From positions 1 to 64,000 of the forward strand of contig CAJSZV010000026.1 of the NCBI GenBank assembly GCA_910574345.1: DNA of 64,000 bases, read 5' to 3'. Within the stretch, counting starts at the first letter, position 1. The number at the start of each line of letters is the position of its first letter. Source of the stretch: Clostridiaceae bacterium (lineage in GTDB: Bacteria > Bacillota > Clostridia > Lachnospirales > Lachnospiraceae). Shown piece after piece: positions 42,774-51,890 of the stretch. The translations under genes were made by a program, and so were the position numbers. The notes beneath the pieces are model-generated. The model did no database searches, had not been told where the DNA came from, and worked only from the letters and a program-made list of their open reading frames with translations.

Positions 42774-43841
42774 ATGAAGAAATGGGTGTTATTTTTAAGC
42801 GGAACCGCCGCTGCACTGGCTTTGGGTGCAGGGGGCTGCGCCGCCGGCTCCGGCAGTCATGCTGCTGCCGGCGGGGAGACGGCAGTGCAGGCCGGGACAG
42901 CGGAGACGGAAGCAGAGGCCGAGGACGAGACAAAGGCAATGGAGACGACAGAGCAGGCGGCTTCCGCCGGGGAGACGGAGGAACTGCTTGCAGTCATCGA
43001 TGATGAGATGGTACCGCTGTATTCCAAGCCTCAGGGAAGCCTGGTGCGTATTCCTACAGCTTCAGGAACGGTTACCTATGGCAACGGCACGGTGTCTGTG
43101 GACGCGTCCAATGCCCAGAGCGGTTATGTGATGGTCAAATATACAGGCGGTGTCAGCAAGATTAAGGTGCAGATCACCAAGGGCGGCCTCACCTATACCT
43201 ATGACTTAAATGCCAGGAATGCCTATGAGGTGTTCCCTCTGTCTGAGGGAAACGGAACATATTCCATCAAGGTTTTTGAGAATGTAAGCGGGAACCAGTA
43301 CTCTCAGGCATTCAGCCAGGATGTGTCCGTATCCTTAGTCAATCAGTTTGAGCCGTTTTTGTATCCGAACCAGTATGTGAATTTCTCACAGGGAAGCGCA
43401 GCGGTGCAGAAAGGCGCCGAGGTGGCTGCCAGCGCAGGCGATGCCCTGGGAGTAGTCAATGCCGTGTACAACTATGTGGTTAATAATATGACCTATGATA
43501 CGGCCAAGGCTGCCAGCGTCCAAAGCGGATATCTGCCCAATGTGGATCAGGTTCTGGCGTCAAGGACGGGAATTTGTTTTGATTATGCGGCTCTTATGGT
43601 ATCCATGCTCCGCTCTCAGGATATTCCGGCCAAGCTTGTGGTAGGTTACACAGGCAGCGCTTATCATGCATGGGTGAACGTGTATATTGACGGTGTGGGC
43701 TGGATTGACAATTATATTTATTTTGACGGAACAAACTGGTCTTTGGCGGATCCAACATTTGCCTCCACAGGAGGACAGAGCGACGCCATCAAGCAGTACA
43801 TCGGTAACGGAGCCAATTATCAACAAAAATATTGTTATTAA
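42774..43841 (+). CDS. Transglutaminase-like lipoprotein
   Basis: A 355-aa exported protein. N-terminal export signal with Cys in LGAGGCAAGSG (lipobox-like, not canonical). Residues about 25-80 are an Ala/Glu/Thr-rich linker. The middle is a beta-rich domain. Residues about 215-345 form a transglutaminase-like papain fold with Cys in RTGICFDYAAL, His in AYHAWVNVYI, Asp in SLADPTFAS. Likely a surface cysteine protease or cross-linking enzyme; substrate unknown. Precedes the pilus-like operon by 14 bp, perhaps sharing its transcript. Confidence 0.82.
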   Translation: MKKWVLFLSGTAAALALGAGGCAAGSGSHAAAGGETAVQAGTAETEAEAEDETKAMETTEQAASAGETEELLAVIDDEMVPLYSKPQGSLVRIPTASGTVTYGNGTVSVDASNAQSGYVMVKYTGGVSKIKVQITKGGLTYTYDLNARNAYEVFPLSEGNGTYSIKVFENVSGNQYSQAFSQDVSVSLVNQFEPFLYPNQYVNFSQGSAAVQKGAEVAASAGDALGVVNAVYNYVVNNMTYDTAKAASVQSGYLPNVDQVLASRTGICFDYAALMVSMLRSQDIPAKLVVGYTGSAYHAWVNVYIDGVGWIDNYIYFDGTNWSLADPTFASTGGQSDAIKQYIGNGANYQQKYCY

Positions 43842-43855
43842 AAGGAGACACACGC

Positions 43856-44908
43856 ATGAGTAAGAACACAGAGCAGAAGTATACATATCAGGAACTTTCT
43901 GCTTTCTGTCTTCAGGTGTCCCTTCTTTTGAAAGCTGCAGTCCCCCTGGATGAGGGACTGCGGATTATGGCAGAGGATGCGGCAAGTGAGGACGAGAAGA
44001 AACGGCTGCTTTTTTTGGCAGACGAGATCGAACTGGGAGCACCGGTTTTTGAGGCTTTGGAAAAGACAGAGAGTTTTCCTGACTATGTGATAAAGATGGC
44101 AAAGTTAGGCGATCAGACGGGCACTCTGGATCAGATGATGGAGTCTTTGTCCGTGTATTATGACAAGGAAGACAGGATGATTCGGAATATCCGCAATGCC
44201 ATTACGTATCCGATTATGATGGTCCTTATGCTTTTGGTGGTGCTGTTTGTACTGTTTACCAGGGTTATGCCTATTTTCGAGGAAGTATATGAGCAGCTGG
44301 GAGCCCAGATCTCTCCCGTGTCTCAGGCGGCCATCAGGCTTGGCGGCGCCTTCAGCGGAATCGCCCTGGCAGCGGCGGCTCTGGCGGCAGCGGTGGTTCT
44401 GGGACTGTACATAGCGTCTAAATTCGGCAAAAAGGTCCATGTGGTGGAGACGGTCATGGAACGGTTTAAACGGTCTAACAAGACAGCCCTTCTGGTGGCA
44501 AAGAGACGGTGCAGTTCGGTTCTGGCTTTGACATTAAAAAGCGGTCTGGAGTTGGAAAAGGGAATCGAGCTTGCCAAGGAGCTGGCCAATAACAGCAAGA
44601 TTCATGAGTATCTGACAAAGTGCAAGGATGATTTGGATATAGGCAAAACTTATGACGAGGCAATGAAAGAATCAGGGCTGTTTAACGGCTTCCAGATTCA
44701 GATGATCAAGGTAGGGAATCGAAGCGGACGTCTGGACACGGTCATGGAGGATATCTCCAGAGGGTATGAGGAGGAGGCGGACGCATCCATCGACAACACC
44801 ATCTCCAGGCTGGAGCCTACGATTGTGGCGGTTCTGGCAGTGTCCGTAGGTCTGGTGCTTCTGTCGGTGATGCTTCCTCTGGTAGGCATATTGTCAGCAA
44901 TAGGATAA
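43856..44908 (+). CDS. PilC/GspF-type inner-membrane platform protein
   Basis: A 350-aa type II secretion/type IV pilus platform protein with two T2SSF domains: FCLQVSLLLKAAVPLDEGLRIM ... YVIKMAKLGDQTGTLDQMM (each part shorter here) and a second copy beginning SSVLALTLKSGLELEKGIEL. Three membrane helices (about 125-145, 170-195, 325-348). ATG 43856 after AAAGGAGACA. First gene of the operon ending with pilT. Confidence 0.87.
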   Translation: MSKNTEQKYTYQELSAFCLQVSLLLKAAVPLDEGLRIMAEDAASEDEKKRLLFLADEIELGAPVFEALEKTESFPDYVIKMAKLGDQTGTLDQMMESLSVYYDKEDRMIRNIRNAITYPIMMVLMLLVVLFVLFTRVMPIFEEVYEQLGAQISPVSQAAIRLGGAFSGIALAAAALAAAVVLGLYIASKFGKKVHVVETVMERFKRSNKTALLVAKRRCSSVLALTLKSGLELEKGIELAKELANNSKIHEYLTKCKDDLDIGKTYDEAMKESGLFNGFQIQMIKVGNRSGRLDTVMEDISRGYEEEADASIDNTISRLEPTIVAVLAVSVGLVLLSVMLPLVGILSAIG

Positions 44909-44920
44909 TAGGTGGAAACA

Positions 44921-45247
44921 GTGAAACGGTTGAAAAGCAGTTGGAATATGGTAAAGGGATACCTGATATCAGCGGTATTTTTCGGTGTCGTGATTGGAGT
45001 GTTTTTAAATGGAGTGCTGTCCATGTCTGACAGGATGGACCGGGAGGGCGCGGAGACTTTAAGAAGCGCCATTGCCAGGGCATCTGTACAGTGCTATGCC
45101 ATTGAGGGACGTTATCCGCCTTCTGTCCAGTATCTGGAAGAAAACTATGGAATTCGAATTGACCGGGAGCGGTTTCATGTATTTTATGAAGGCTTTGCCT
45201 CCAATATTATGCCGGACATTACGGTTATTTCTAATCTGGAAGAGTAA
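44921..45247 (+). CDS. Small membrane-anchored pilus-operon protein 1 (108 aa)
   Basis: N-terminal basic stretch, one membrane helix (YLISAVFFGVVIGVFL) and a small soluble domain (RSAIARASVQCYAIEGRYPP), which resembles the alpha-helix plus beta body of pseudopilins. The classic G-F-x-x-x-E processing site is absent: Gly-Tyr starts the helix but there is no Glu at +5. GTG 44921 with AGGTGG. Position between PilC and PilT suggests a minor pilin-like component. Confidence 0.65.
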   Translation: MKRLKSSWNMVKGYLISAVFFGVVIGVFLNGVLSMSDRMDREGAETLRSAIARASVQCYAIEGRYPPSVQYLEENYGIRIDRERFHVFYEGFASNIMPDITVISNLEE

Positions 45248-45262
45248 GGGGGAAGAAGACGT

Positions 45263-45757
45263 TTGAAGCAGCAGACACAGCAGAAGGGCCAGACGGTTAA
45301 CCTCCTTTTTACAATGCTGTTATTTTTAGTGTTTGTGTTATGCGCACTGTTTACGGTGCTCATCGGCGGAAAGGTTTATGAGAATATCAACAGCCGTATT
45401 GAGGAGAATTATTCCGGTCAGGTGGTCTTAAATTATGTGGCCAACAAGGTGAGGCAGGGAGATGAGGCAGGCAGAGTGGCTGTTAAGACCATGGAAGATA
45501 CTCCGGTGCTGGAACTGACCCAGGAAATTAACGGAAGAAAATTTGTGACGTGGATCTATTATCGGGATGGAGCCGTCAGGGAATTGTTTACCAATGAAGG
45601 CAGCGGACTGGGACTGAAGGACGGTCTTGAGATTATGGAATGCCGGGGGCTTACCTTTGTACAGGAGGATTCCCTTCTTAAGATACAAGTGACGGGAGCC
45701 GAAACCAACAGTCTGTTACTGAACATCAGAAGCGGAGGCGGTCAGGATGAAGAATAA
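45263..45757 (+). CDS. Small membrane-anchored pilus-operon protein 2 (164 aa)
   Basis: TTG start at 45263 after AAGGGGGAAG. N-terminal membrane helix (LLFTMLLFLVFVLCALF), then a soluble domain with predicted beta strands (RKFVTWIYYRDGAVRELF). Similar small proteins occur in pilus-like operons of Clostridia (DUF4860-type; from memory, not checked). No Glu at +5 after the Gly. Confidence 0.65.
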   Translation: MKQQTQQKGQTVNLLFTMLLFLVFVLCALFTVLIGGKVYENINSRIEENYSGQVVLNYVANKVRQGDEAGRVAVKTMEDTPVLELTQEINGRKFVTWIYYRDGAVRELFTNEGSGLGLKDGLEIMECRGLTFVQEDSLLKIQVTGAETNSLLLNIRSGGGQDEE

Positions 45758-46169
45758 ACGTGATTCGGGAACCGCCATGTTTCTCATGGAGATGATTGCA
45801 GTAGTATGTTTCTTTATTCTGTGTGCCAGTATCTGTATTTTGGCATTTGTAAAGGCTAATAATCTAAGCCGCTTAGCCAAGGACACCAATTATGCATCTC
45901 TGGCAGCAGAGAGTGTGGCTGAGACCTGGAAGGCAGAGGATACAAAAGGACTTGAGACCAGGCTTTTGATGTGGGAGGATGGGGAAACAGGGGTCATCTG
46001 CTGGGATGCCCGGTGGAATCCTGTTGAAAACAGGGATGAGGCGGTTTATGAGGCAAGGATTGACCTGGCAGGAGACGAACTGGTAAAAGAGGTGCAGATC
46101 AACATCCGGCGCCTGGAGGATGATAAGGAGTTATTTGAACTGACTGCCAAAAAAATCCTCCGTCAATAA
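45747..46169 (+). CDS. Small membrane-anchored pilus-operon protein 3 (140 aa)
   Basis: Overlaps the previous gene by 11 bp. Begins MKNKRDSGTAMFLMEMIAVV: hydrophilic start, Gly, then a membrane helix with Glu at +7 rather than +5. The soluble part (NYASLAAESVAETWKAED) looks like a pseudopilin stalk. Role inferred from context. Confidence 0.65.
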   Translation: MKNKRDSGTAMFLMEMIAVVCFFILCASICILAFVKANNLSRLAKDTNYASLAAESVAETWKAEDTKGLETRLLMWEDGETGVICWDARWNPVENRDEAVYEARIDLAGDELVKEVQINIRRLEDDKELFELTAKKILRQ

Positions 46170-46194
46170 ACAGGCATGGAGGGAAAAAAAAAAT

Positions 46195-46659
46195 ATGAAC
46201 GAAAAACAGTCAGGCGGGCGGGCCAATATCGGTACGTCGTCTCTGATTTTAATTTTTATTATTTTATGTCTGACAATTTTCGGACTTCTCTCTTTGAGCA
46301 GTGCAGGAAGCGACTGGAGGCTGGCTCAGAAGAATGCCGAGTCTGTCAAGGGATACTATGAAGCGGACAGTCAGGGTGTGGAATTCGTGGCTATGATTGA
46401 TGAGGCTTTAGCCCGATGCAGCCAGGCGGCTGATGAGGAAGAGTATCTGAGGCTTGTAAAAGAGGAGTTAGGAAGCTTCTATCAGGAAGAAACCAGGATT
46501 GCCCAGACAGATGTAGAGATGCTTTACGGACAGATGCTTCACATAGAATTGGAAATAAACCGGGAAGAAGAGGCAGGGTATCGGATTCTTAAATGGAATG
46601 TATATCATTCCGTGGACTATGAGATTGATAAATCCATGTCTGTATGGACCGGCAGTTGA
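46195..46659 (+). CDS. Small membrane-anchored pilus-operon protein 4 (154 aa)
   Basis: ATG 46195 after GGAGGG and an A-run. One N-terminal helix (SSLILIFIILCLTIFGLL) then an acidic, helical domain with a beta C terminus (ILKWNVYHSVDYEIDKS). Pseudopilin-like topology (GspK-like in lacking Glu +5) but no sequence family recognised. Confidence 0.6.
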   Translation: MNEKQSGGRANIGTSSLILIFIILCLTIFGLLSLSSAGSDWRLAQKNAESVKGYYEADSQGVEFVAMIDEALARCSQAADEEEYLRLVKEELGSFYQEETRIAQTDVEMLYGQMLHIELEINREEEAGYRILKWNVYHSVDYEIDKSMSVWTGS

Positions 46660-46678
46660 TGGAGAAGGAGAATGAGTT

Positions 46679-47743
46679 ATGGATATTAGAGGAGTGCTCC
46701 AAACGGCAGTAGACAGAAAGGCGTCGGATATCTTTATTGTAGCCGGCATGCCTTTGTCTTATAAAGTGGGAGGAATCATTGAATATCAGGAGGAGGATAA
46801 GCTGTCCCCTGTTCAGATTGAGAAATTGATTGAAGGCTTATATGAAGAGGCACAGCACCGCAGCATGAAGAAAATACAGGAAGAGGGGGATGATGATTTC
46901 TCTTTTGCCATAAAGGATTTATCCCGATTCCGTGCCAATGTGTTCCGACAGAGGGGCTCTCTGGCGGCCATCATCCGTGTCATTACCTTTGAACTGCCAA
47001 ACTACGAACAGCTTCATCTTCCCAGAACCATTATTGATGTGGCAAAGATGACCAAGGGTCTGGTGCTGGTGACAGGACCGGCAGGAAGCGGTAAGAGCAC
47101 GACTCTGGCCTGTATCATCAATGAGATCAACAAGACAAGAAATGCCCATGTTATTACGCTGGAAGACCCTATTGAGTACCTTCACCGCCACGACAAGAGC
47201 GTGGTGTCACAGAGGGAGATCGGAACGGATACGGAAAGTTATGTGACGGGTCTCAGGGCCGCTTTAAGGCAGGCGCCGGATGTCATCCTTCTGGGAGAGA
47301 TGAGAGACTACGAGACCATTAAGACTGCCATGACAGCGGCGGAGACAGGCCATTTGGTCATCTCCACTCTTCATACCGTAGGGGCGGCCAATACCATGGA
47401 CCGTATTATCGACAGTTTCCCGCCGGAGCAGCAGCAGCAGATCCGGGTGCAGATATCCATGGTTATGGAGGGGGTCATCTCGCAGCAGCTGATTCCCACT
47501 CTCCAGGGCGGCGTGCAGCCGGCTTTCGAGATCATGTTCTTTAATAATGCCATAAGAAATATGATCCGTGAGTCCAAGATTCATCAGATTGACAACGTAA
47601 TCGCCACCTCGCAGAAGGAAGGCATGGTGTCCATGGATGCAAGCCTGATTCAGCTGTATCAGAAAGGCATTATTTCCAAGGATGACGCCATTATCCACAG
47701 CAACAACAGTGAGCTGATGGCAAAGAAGATCGAACGGCTGTGA
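46679..47743 (+). CDS. pilT: PilT-type retraction ATPase
   Basis: A 354-aa secretion ATPase. N-terminal PAS-like domain (ASDIFIVAGMPLSYKVGG), Walker A GPAGSGKST, Asp box ITLEDPIEYLH, Walker B VILLGEMRD, His box GHLVISTLHTVGAANTMDR. The AIRNMIRESKIHQ motif near the C terminus is the PilT signature needed for retraction. Hexameric motor at the membrane. No PilB/GspE assembly ATPase or prepilin peptidase is in this window. Confidence 0.92.
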   Translation: MDIRGVLQTAVDRKASDIFIVAGMPLSYKVGGIIEYQEEDKLSPVQIEKLIEGLYEEAQHRSMKKIQEEGDDDFSFAIKDLSRFRANVFRQRGSLAAIIRVITFELPNYEQLHLPRTIIDVAKMTKGLVLVTGPAGSGKSTTLACIINEINKTRNAHVITLEDPIEYLHRHDKSVVSQREIGTDTESYVTGLRAALRQAPDVILLGEMRDYETIKTAMTAAETGHLVISTLHTVGAANTMDRIIDSFPPEQQQQIRVQISMVMEGVISQQLIPTLQGGVQPAFEIMFFNNAIRNMIRESKIHQIDNVIATSQKEGMVSMDASLIQLYQKGIISKDDAIIHSNNSELMAKKIERL

Positions 47744-47812
47744 TCAGAAGAATAACTTTTACCGGATTTGGGATACTGATAAGGTAAAGAATCTGGGAAA
47801 AGAGGTTTGATC

Positions 47813-48799
47813 ATGGTAAATGATAAGAGAAAAGTGGTTCTGGTAGGAACGGGGATGGTGGGCATGAGTTATGCTTATTCCCTGCTGAATCAGAATGTAT
47901 GTGACGAACTGGTGCTTATTGACTTAGATAAAAAACGGGCGGAAGGCGAGGCTATGGATCTGAATCATGGCCTTGCCTTTTCTGCTGCCAATATGAAGAT
48001 TTATGCAGGGGAGTATGAAGACTGCCGGGACGCGGATATTGTGGTCATCAGCGCCGGTGTGGCCCAGAGGCCGGGAGAGACCAGGCTTGCACTTCTGAGA
48101 CGGAATGCAAAGGTATTCCGGTCTATTGTAGAGCCGGTGACGGCTTCCGGTTTTGATGGTATTTTTCTTGTGGCTACCAATCCGGTGGATATTATGACCA
48201 AGATTACCTACGTGCTGTCAGGTTTTAATCCGAGAAAGGTTCTGGGTAGCGGTACGGCTCTGGATACGGCCAGACTCCGGTATCTTTTGGGAGAATATCT
48301 GAGGGTGGATCCCAGGAATATCCATGCCTATGTTATGGGGGAACACGGCGACAGCGAATTTGTGCCCTGGAGTCAGGCCCAGGTGGCTACCAAGTCCATT
48401 CTGGAGCTGTGCAAGGAGAATTCGGAGATTGATACGAAACGGCTTAAGGAGATCGAACAAGAAGTACAGGGGGCGGCTTACCGAATCATCGAGGCGAAAA
48501 ATGCCACCTATTATGGAATCGGCATGGCTCTTACCAGAATTACCAGGGCCATTCTGGGAGATGAGAACAGCGTGGTTACAGTTTCAGCCATGCTGAAAGG
48601 AGAGTATGGGCAGACAGACGTATTTTCCGGAGTGCCCTGCATCATCAATAAAAACGGAGTGCAGAGAGTCCTGAAATTGTCCTTGTCTCAGGAAGAGTCC
48701 GAAAGGCTGGGCGAATCCTGCAAGGTGCTGAGGGACAGTTATGAGCAATTGTCCCAACAACATGACAGAGAGGAGCCGGATGGCGTCTCCGGCTCCTGA
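47813..48799 (+). CDS. ldh: L-lactate dehydrogenase
   Basis: A 328-aa NAD-dependent enzyme reducing pyruvate to lactate. GTGMVGMSYAY nucleotide loop; GVAQRPGETRL with Gln at the specificity position (Arg would mean malate dehydrogenase); catalytic VMGEHGDSEF. ATG 47813 after AGAGG rather than TTG 47807. The last 10-15 residues extend the usual end (EEPDGVSGS) and their codons form an 8-bp hairpin. Confidence 0.93.
   Translation: MVNDKRKVVLVGTGMVGMSYAYSLLNQNVCDELVLIDLDKKRAEGEAMDLNHGLAFSAANMKIYAGEYEDCRDADIVVISAGVAQRPGETRLALLRRNAKVFRSIVEPVTASGFDGIFLVATNPVDIMTKITYVLSGFNPRKVLGSGTALDTARLRYLLGEYLRVDPRNIHAYVMGEHGDSEFVPWSQAQVATKSILELCKENSEIDTKRLKEIEQEVQGAAYRIIEAKNATYYGIGMALTRITRAILGDENSVVTVSAMLKGEYGQTDVFSGVPCIINKNGVQRVLKLSLSQEESERLGESCKVLRDSYEQLSQQHDREEPDGVSGS
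48773..48796 (+). other. Hairpin at the end of ldh
   Basis: 8-bp GGAGCCGG/CCGGCTCC stem inside the last ldh codons; no T-run on either strand. May help separate convergent transcripts. Confidence 0.4.
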
Positions 48800-48802
48800 C
48801 AG

Positions 48803-49771
48803 TTAATCCTCTACGGTCAGTACTCTGAACCCGGTATCGACCCAGGTGTTTCCGATGAGATAGGAGGTGTATCTGCTTCCGGCAGAGATATCCGCCTGAT
48901 AGGAAACCAAAGGTTCGCTGCCAAAGGCATTGCCCGATACCGTGCCGATAACGATCATGGGAAGTTCCCGAATGATGGAGAATGTGCTGGCATTGGTAAT
49001 ATAGAACTGATAGGAACCAGCCATGGCCTGTTTATAAGCGGTTACCTCCTGGAAGCCTACATTGTGGAACACCGTGTCATGGCTGTAAAGCATGACATCA
49101 TAGCTGGAGCCGCTGTAGGACATGTTGGCTACCCGGTAGCAGCCTGTATTGTAATTCATGTTGTTGCAGCCGTTGGCTGCGACCTGAATCATATTCAGCC
49201 CGCCTGCAGCCGTGTCCACCAGCACCATGGTGTATCTCTGCCCGCCTGAGAAGGGGAAGGTCTGCTGCAGGAGGATGGTGCGGAGGCCTGAAGCCCTTCT
49301 TACAGTAACGGTATGGAACCCATCGGAAACCTGACTGAAGTTGGAAAGTGTACCAAATCGGGAGTTGATTGCATAGTTTGTATTATCAATAGAAATATTT
49401 ACGGGAAATGTGTTGGATGAAGCGTTTAAAAACCGTACTTGTGCATTGCCGGATGAAATGGTGCAGTTAGGACAGGACGGGAAAACCGGCAGCACTGTGA
49501 CAGGAGGCGCCCAGACTGTGCTGCCGGGATAAGCGGGGATGCCGCCTTCGGGAGCAACGGGGGTGGTGATGCCATAGTCGTTGTTGGAGCCGCTGCCGGG
49601 GTAAGCGGGGATGCCGCCTTCGGGAGCAACGGGGGTGGTGATGCCGTAGTCATTGTCGGAACCGCCGCCGGAATATGCGGGGACGCCGCCTTCCGAGGCC
49701 ACGGGAGTGGTAAGACCATAATCTTCTGCTGTCAGATGTGCGCTGACGGGAGCGTTGTTATTTTCAGCCAT
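48803..49771 (-). CDS. Repeat-bearing protein with DUF4397-like domain
   Basis: A 322-aa protein without signal peptide. Residues about 17-85 hold three copies of a 24-residue repeat (DYGITTPVAPEGGIPAYPGS core). Residues about 108-215 resemble a DUF4397 beta domain (QVRFLNASSNTFPVNISID, FHTVTVRRASGLRTI). A similar second half follows (YRVANMSYSGSSYDVML ... VSYQADISAGSRYT). Likely structural, perhaps spore-surface or exported by another route. Function unknown. Confidence 0.75.
   Translation of the reverse strand: MAENNNAPVSAHLTAEDYGLTTPVASEGGVPAYSGGGSDNDYGITTPVAPEGGIPAYPGSGSNNDYGITTPVAPEGGIPAYPGSTVWAPPVTVLPVFPSCPNCTISSGNAQVRFLNASSNTFPVNISIDNTNYAINSRFGTLSNFSQVSDGFHTVTVRRASGLRTILLQQTFPFSGGQRYTMVLVDTAAGGLNMIQVAANGCNNMNYNTGCYRVANMSYSGSSYDVMLYSHDTVFHNVGFQEVTAYKQAMAGSYQFYITNASTFSIIRELPMIVIGTVSGNAFGSEPLVSYQADISAGSRYTSYLIGNTWVDTGFRVLTVED
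49524..49739 (-). repeat. Three 72-bp tandem repeats in coding sequence
   Basis: Units begin at 49524, 49596 and 49668. The two units nearest the C terminus are nearly identical; the first translated copy has diverged (ASEGGVPAYSGG). Confidence 0.9.
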
Positions 49772-49874
49772 AGAAGAGCCTCTTTATTGTTTTTTACTTA
49801 AAGTTTATGAGAGGCCTGTAGTTTTTGTGTCAGGAATGGATATAAAATATTTTGTAATAAAATTTATTTTTCGG

Positions 49875-49903
49875 TTGACAAAATATGACCGGCATGATAA
49901 TAT
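49875..49903 (+). promoter_or_regulatory. Promoter of tRNA-Thr
   Basis: TTGACA (49875-49880), 17-nt spacer, TAATAT (49898-49903). Confidence 0.8.
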
Positions 49904-49940
49904 AGGTAAGGCTTAAGGAGACCTTAAGTTTGTAAAAGAC

Positions 49941-50013
49941 GCTGATGTGGCACAGGTGGTAGCGCACCTCATTGGTAGTGAGGAGGTCACGGGTCCGAGT
50001 CCCGTCATCAGCT
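49941..50013 (+). tRNA. tRNA-Thr (GGT)
   Basis: 73 nt. Acceptor GCTGATG/CATCAGC, anticodon stem CCTCA/TGAGG with loop TTGGTAG, T loop TCCGAGT; CCA not encoded. Confidence 0.93.
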
Positions 50014-50022
50014 CTTTGGAAG

Positions 50023-50051
50023 TCCGGCAGAGATATCTGCCGGATTTTTTT
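50023..50051 (+). terminator. Terminator of tRNA-Thr
   Basis: Perfect 9-bp TCCGGCAGA/TCTGCCGGA stem, loop GATA, seven Ts. Confidence 0.95.
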
Positions 50052-50137
50052 GTCCCTGTAAAAGAAACCCCTTTTCTATCGGAGAGGAATATGATATGAT
50101 AACCTAATATTGGGAAGACTACGGATGGAGGAATATT

Positions 50138-51814
50138 ATGGAAGAGAACAGAGAAGCAGTGGAAAGCTCCAGGAACTTTATAGAACAGGAGATTGACAAA
50201 GACCTGGCGGAAGGAGTTTATGATCATGTACAAACCCGTTTTCCGCCGGAGCCTAACGGATATCTTCATATCGGACATGCCAAGTCCATTCTTTTGAATT
50301 ACGGCCTAGCGAAAAAGTACGGCGGCAAATTCAACATGCGTTTTGACGATACCAACCCTACAAAAGAGAAGGAAGAGTTTGTTCAGTCCATTATCGAGGA
50401 CGTGAAGTGGCTGGGGGCTGATTTTGAGGACCGCCTGTTTTTTGCGTCCAATTATTTTCAGCAGATGTACGAGTGCGCGGTTCTGCTGATCAAAAAGGGC
50501 AAAGCCTTTGTCTGTGATTTAACTGCGGATGAGATAAAGGAATACCGTGGAGATTTTAAGACTCCGGGCAGGGAAAGCCCCTGTCGCGGCCGCAGCATTG
50601 AAGAGAATTTAAAGCTGTTCGAGGAGATGAAAGAAGGGAAGTATCAGGACGGAGAGAAAGTGCTGAGAGCCAAGATCGACATGGCTTCCCCCAATATCAA
50701 TATGCGCGACCCGGTGATTTACCGCGTGGCCCGCATGAGTCATCACAACACCGGCGACGCCTGGTGCATTTATCCCATGTATGATTTTGCCCACCCGATT
50801 GAAGATGCCATAGAGCATATTACCCATTCCATCTGCACCCTGGAGTTTGAGGACCACAGACCTCTTTATGACTGGGTAGTAAGGGAATGTGAGTTTGAGA
50901 ATCCTCCCAGGCAGATTGAGTTCGCCAAGCTGTACCTGACTAATGTGGTTACGGGAAAACGCTACATTAAAAAGCTGGTGGAAGACGGTATTGTAGATGG
51001 TTGGGACGACCCCAGGCTGGTGTCCATCGCGGCTTTAAGAAGAAGAGGATATACGCCGGAATCCATCCGGAAATTTGTGGAACTGGTAGGCGTGGCAAAG
51101 GGCAACAGCTCCGTGGATTACGCCATGCTTGAGTATTGCATCAGGGAGGATCTAAAGCTTAAGAAGCCGAGGATGATGGCCATCCTGGATCCGGTGAAGC
51201 TGGTGATTGACAACTATCCGGAGGGACAGACAGAGGAATTATCCATTCCCAACAATTTAGAGAACGAGGAGCTGGGAGAGAGAAAGGTTCCTTTCGGAAG
51301 AGAACTCTATATCGAGAGAGAAGACTTTATGGAGGAACCGCCTAAAAAGTATTTCCGTCTGTTCCCCGGCAATGAAGTGCGGCTTATGGGAGCTTACTTT
51401 GTGACCTGTACAGGCTGCGAGAAGGATGAAGACGGCAAGGTTACCGTGGTTCATGCCACTTATGATCCTGAGACAAAGAGCGGTTCAGGATTTACAGGAA
51501 GGAAAGTGAAGGGAACCATTCACTGGGTTGCGGCAGCCACTGCGGCAAAGGCGGAGTGCCGACTGTATGAGAATATTGTGGACGAGGAGAAAGGGAAGCT
51601 CAATGAAGACGGGACTTTGAACTTGAATCCCAACTCTCTCACTGTGGTGCCGGAGTGTTTCATCGAGCCTGCGCTGACAGCGGTGAAGGCTTATGACAGC
51701 TTTCAGTTTATGAGAAACGGCTATTTCTGTGTGGACAGTAAGGACAGCAGGCCGGAGCATCTGGTATTTAATCGGATCGTTTCTCTTAAGAGTTCCTTTA
51801 AATTACCAAAATAA
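50138..51814 (+). CDS. glnS: Glutaminyl-tRNA synthetase
   Basis: A 558-aa class I synthetase. [16 protein letters not shown] (HIGH), [14 protein letters not shown], Rossmann catalytic fold, [11 protein letters not shown] in place of KMSKR-type loop, and C-terminal beta-barrel anticodon domain ([11 protein letters not shown]). Direct charging of tRNA-Gln, although many Firmicutes use GatCAB instead. No T-box leader seen. ATG with GGATGGAGG. Confidence 0.95.
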   Translation: MEENREAVESSRNFIEQEIDKDLAEGVYDHVQTRFPPEPNGYLHIGHAKSILLNYGLAKKYGGKFNMRFDDTNPTKEKEEFVQSIIEDVKWLGADFEDRLFFASNYFQQMYECAVLLIKKGKAFVCDLTADEIKEYRGDFKTPGRESPCRGRSIEENLKLFEEMKEGKYQDGEKVLRAKIDMASPNINMRDPVIYRVARMSHHNTGDAWCIYPMYDFAHPIEDAIEHITHSICTLEFEDHRPLYDWVVRECEFENPPRQIEFAKLYLTNVVTGKRYIKKLVEDGIVDGWDDPRLVSIAALRRRGYTPESIRKFVELVGVAKGNSSVDYAMLEYCIREDLKLKKPRMMAILDPVKLVIDNYPEGQTEELSIPNNLENEELGERKVPFGRELYIEREDFMEEPPKKYFRLFPGNEVRLMGAYFVTCTGCEKDEDGKVTVVHATYDPETKSGSGFTGRKVKGTIHWVAAATAAKAECRLYENIVDEEKGKLNEDGTLNLNPNSLTVVPECFIEPALTAVKAYDSFQFMRNGYFCVDSKDSRPEHLVFNRIVSLKSSFKLPK

Positions 51815-51890
51815 AGCCCATGAAGAAAGCTGACGGGGAATGCCGCGTCAGCTTTCCGGCATTTAAAAAGGCAGGTGAACCGGAGAAACC

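Noticed and set aside
50052-50137. T-box leader before glnS
   Set aside because: Less than 100 nt between the tRNA-Thr terminator and glnS, with no T-box sequence.
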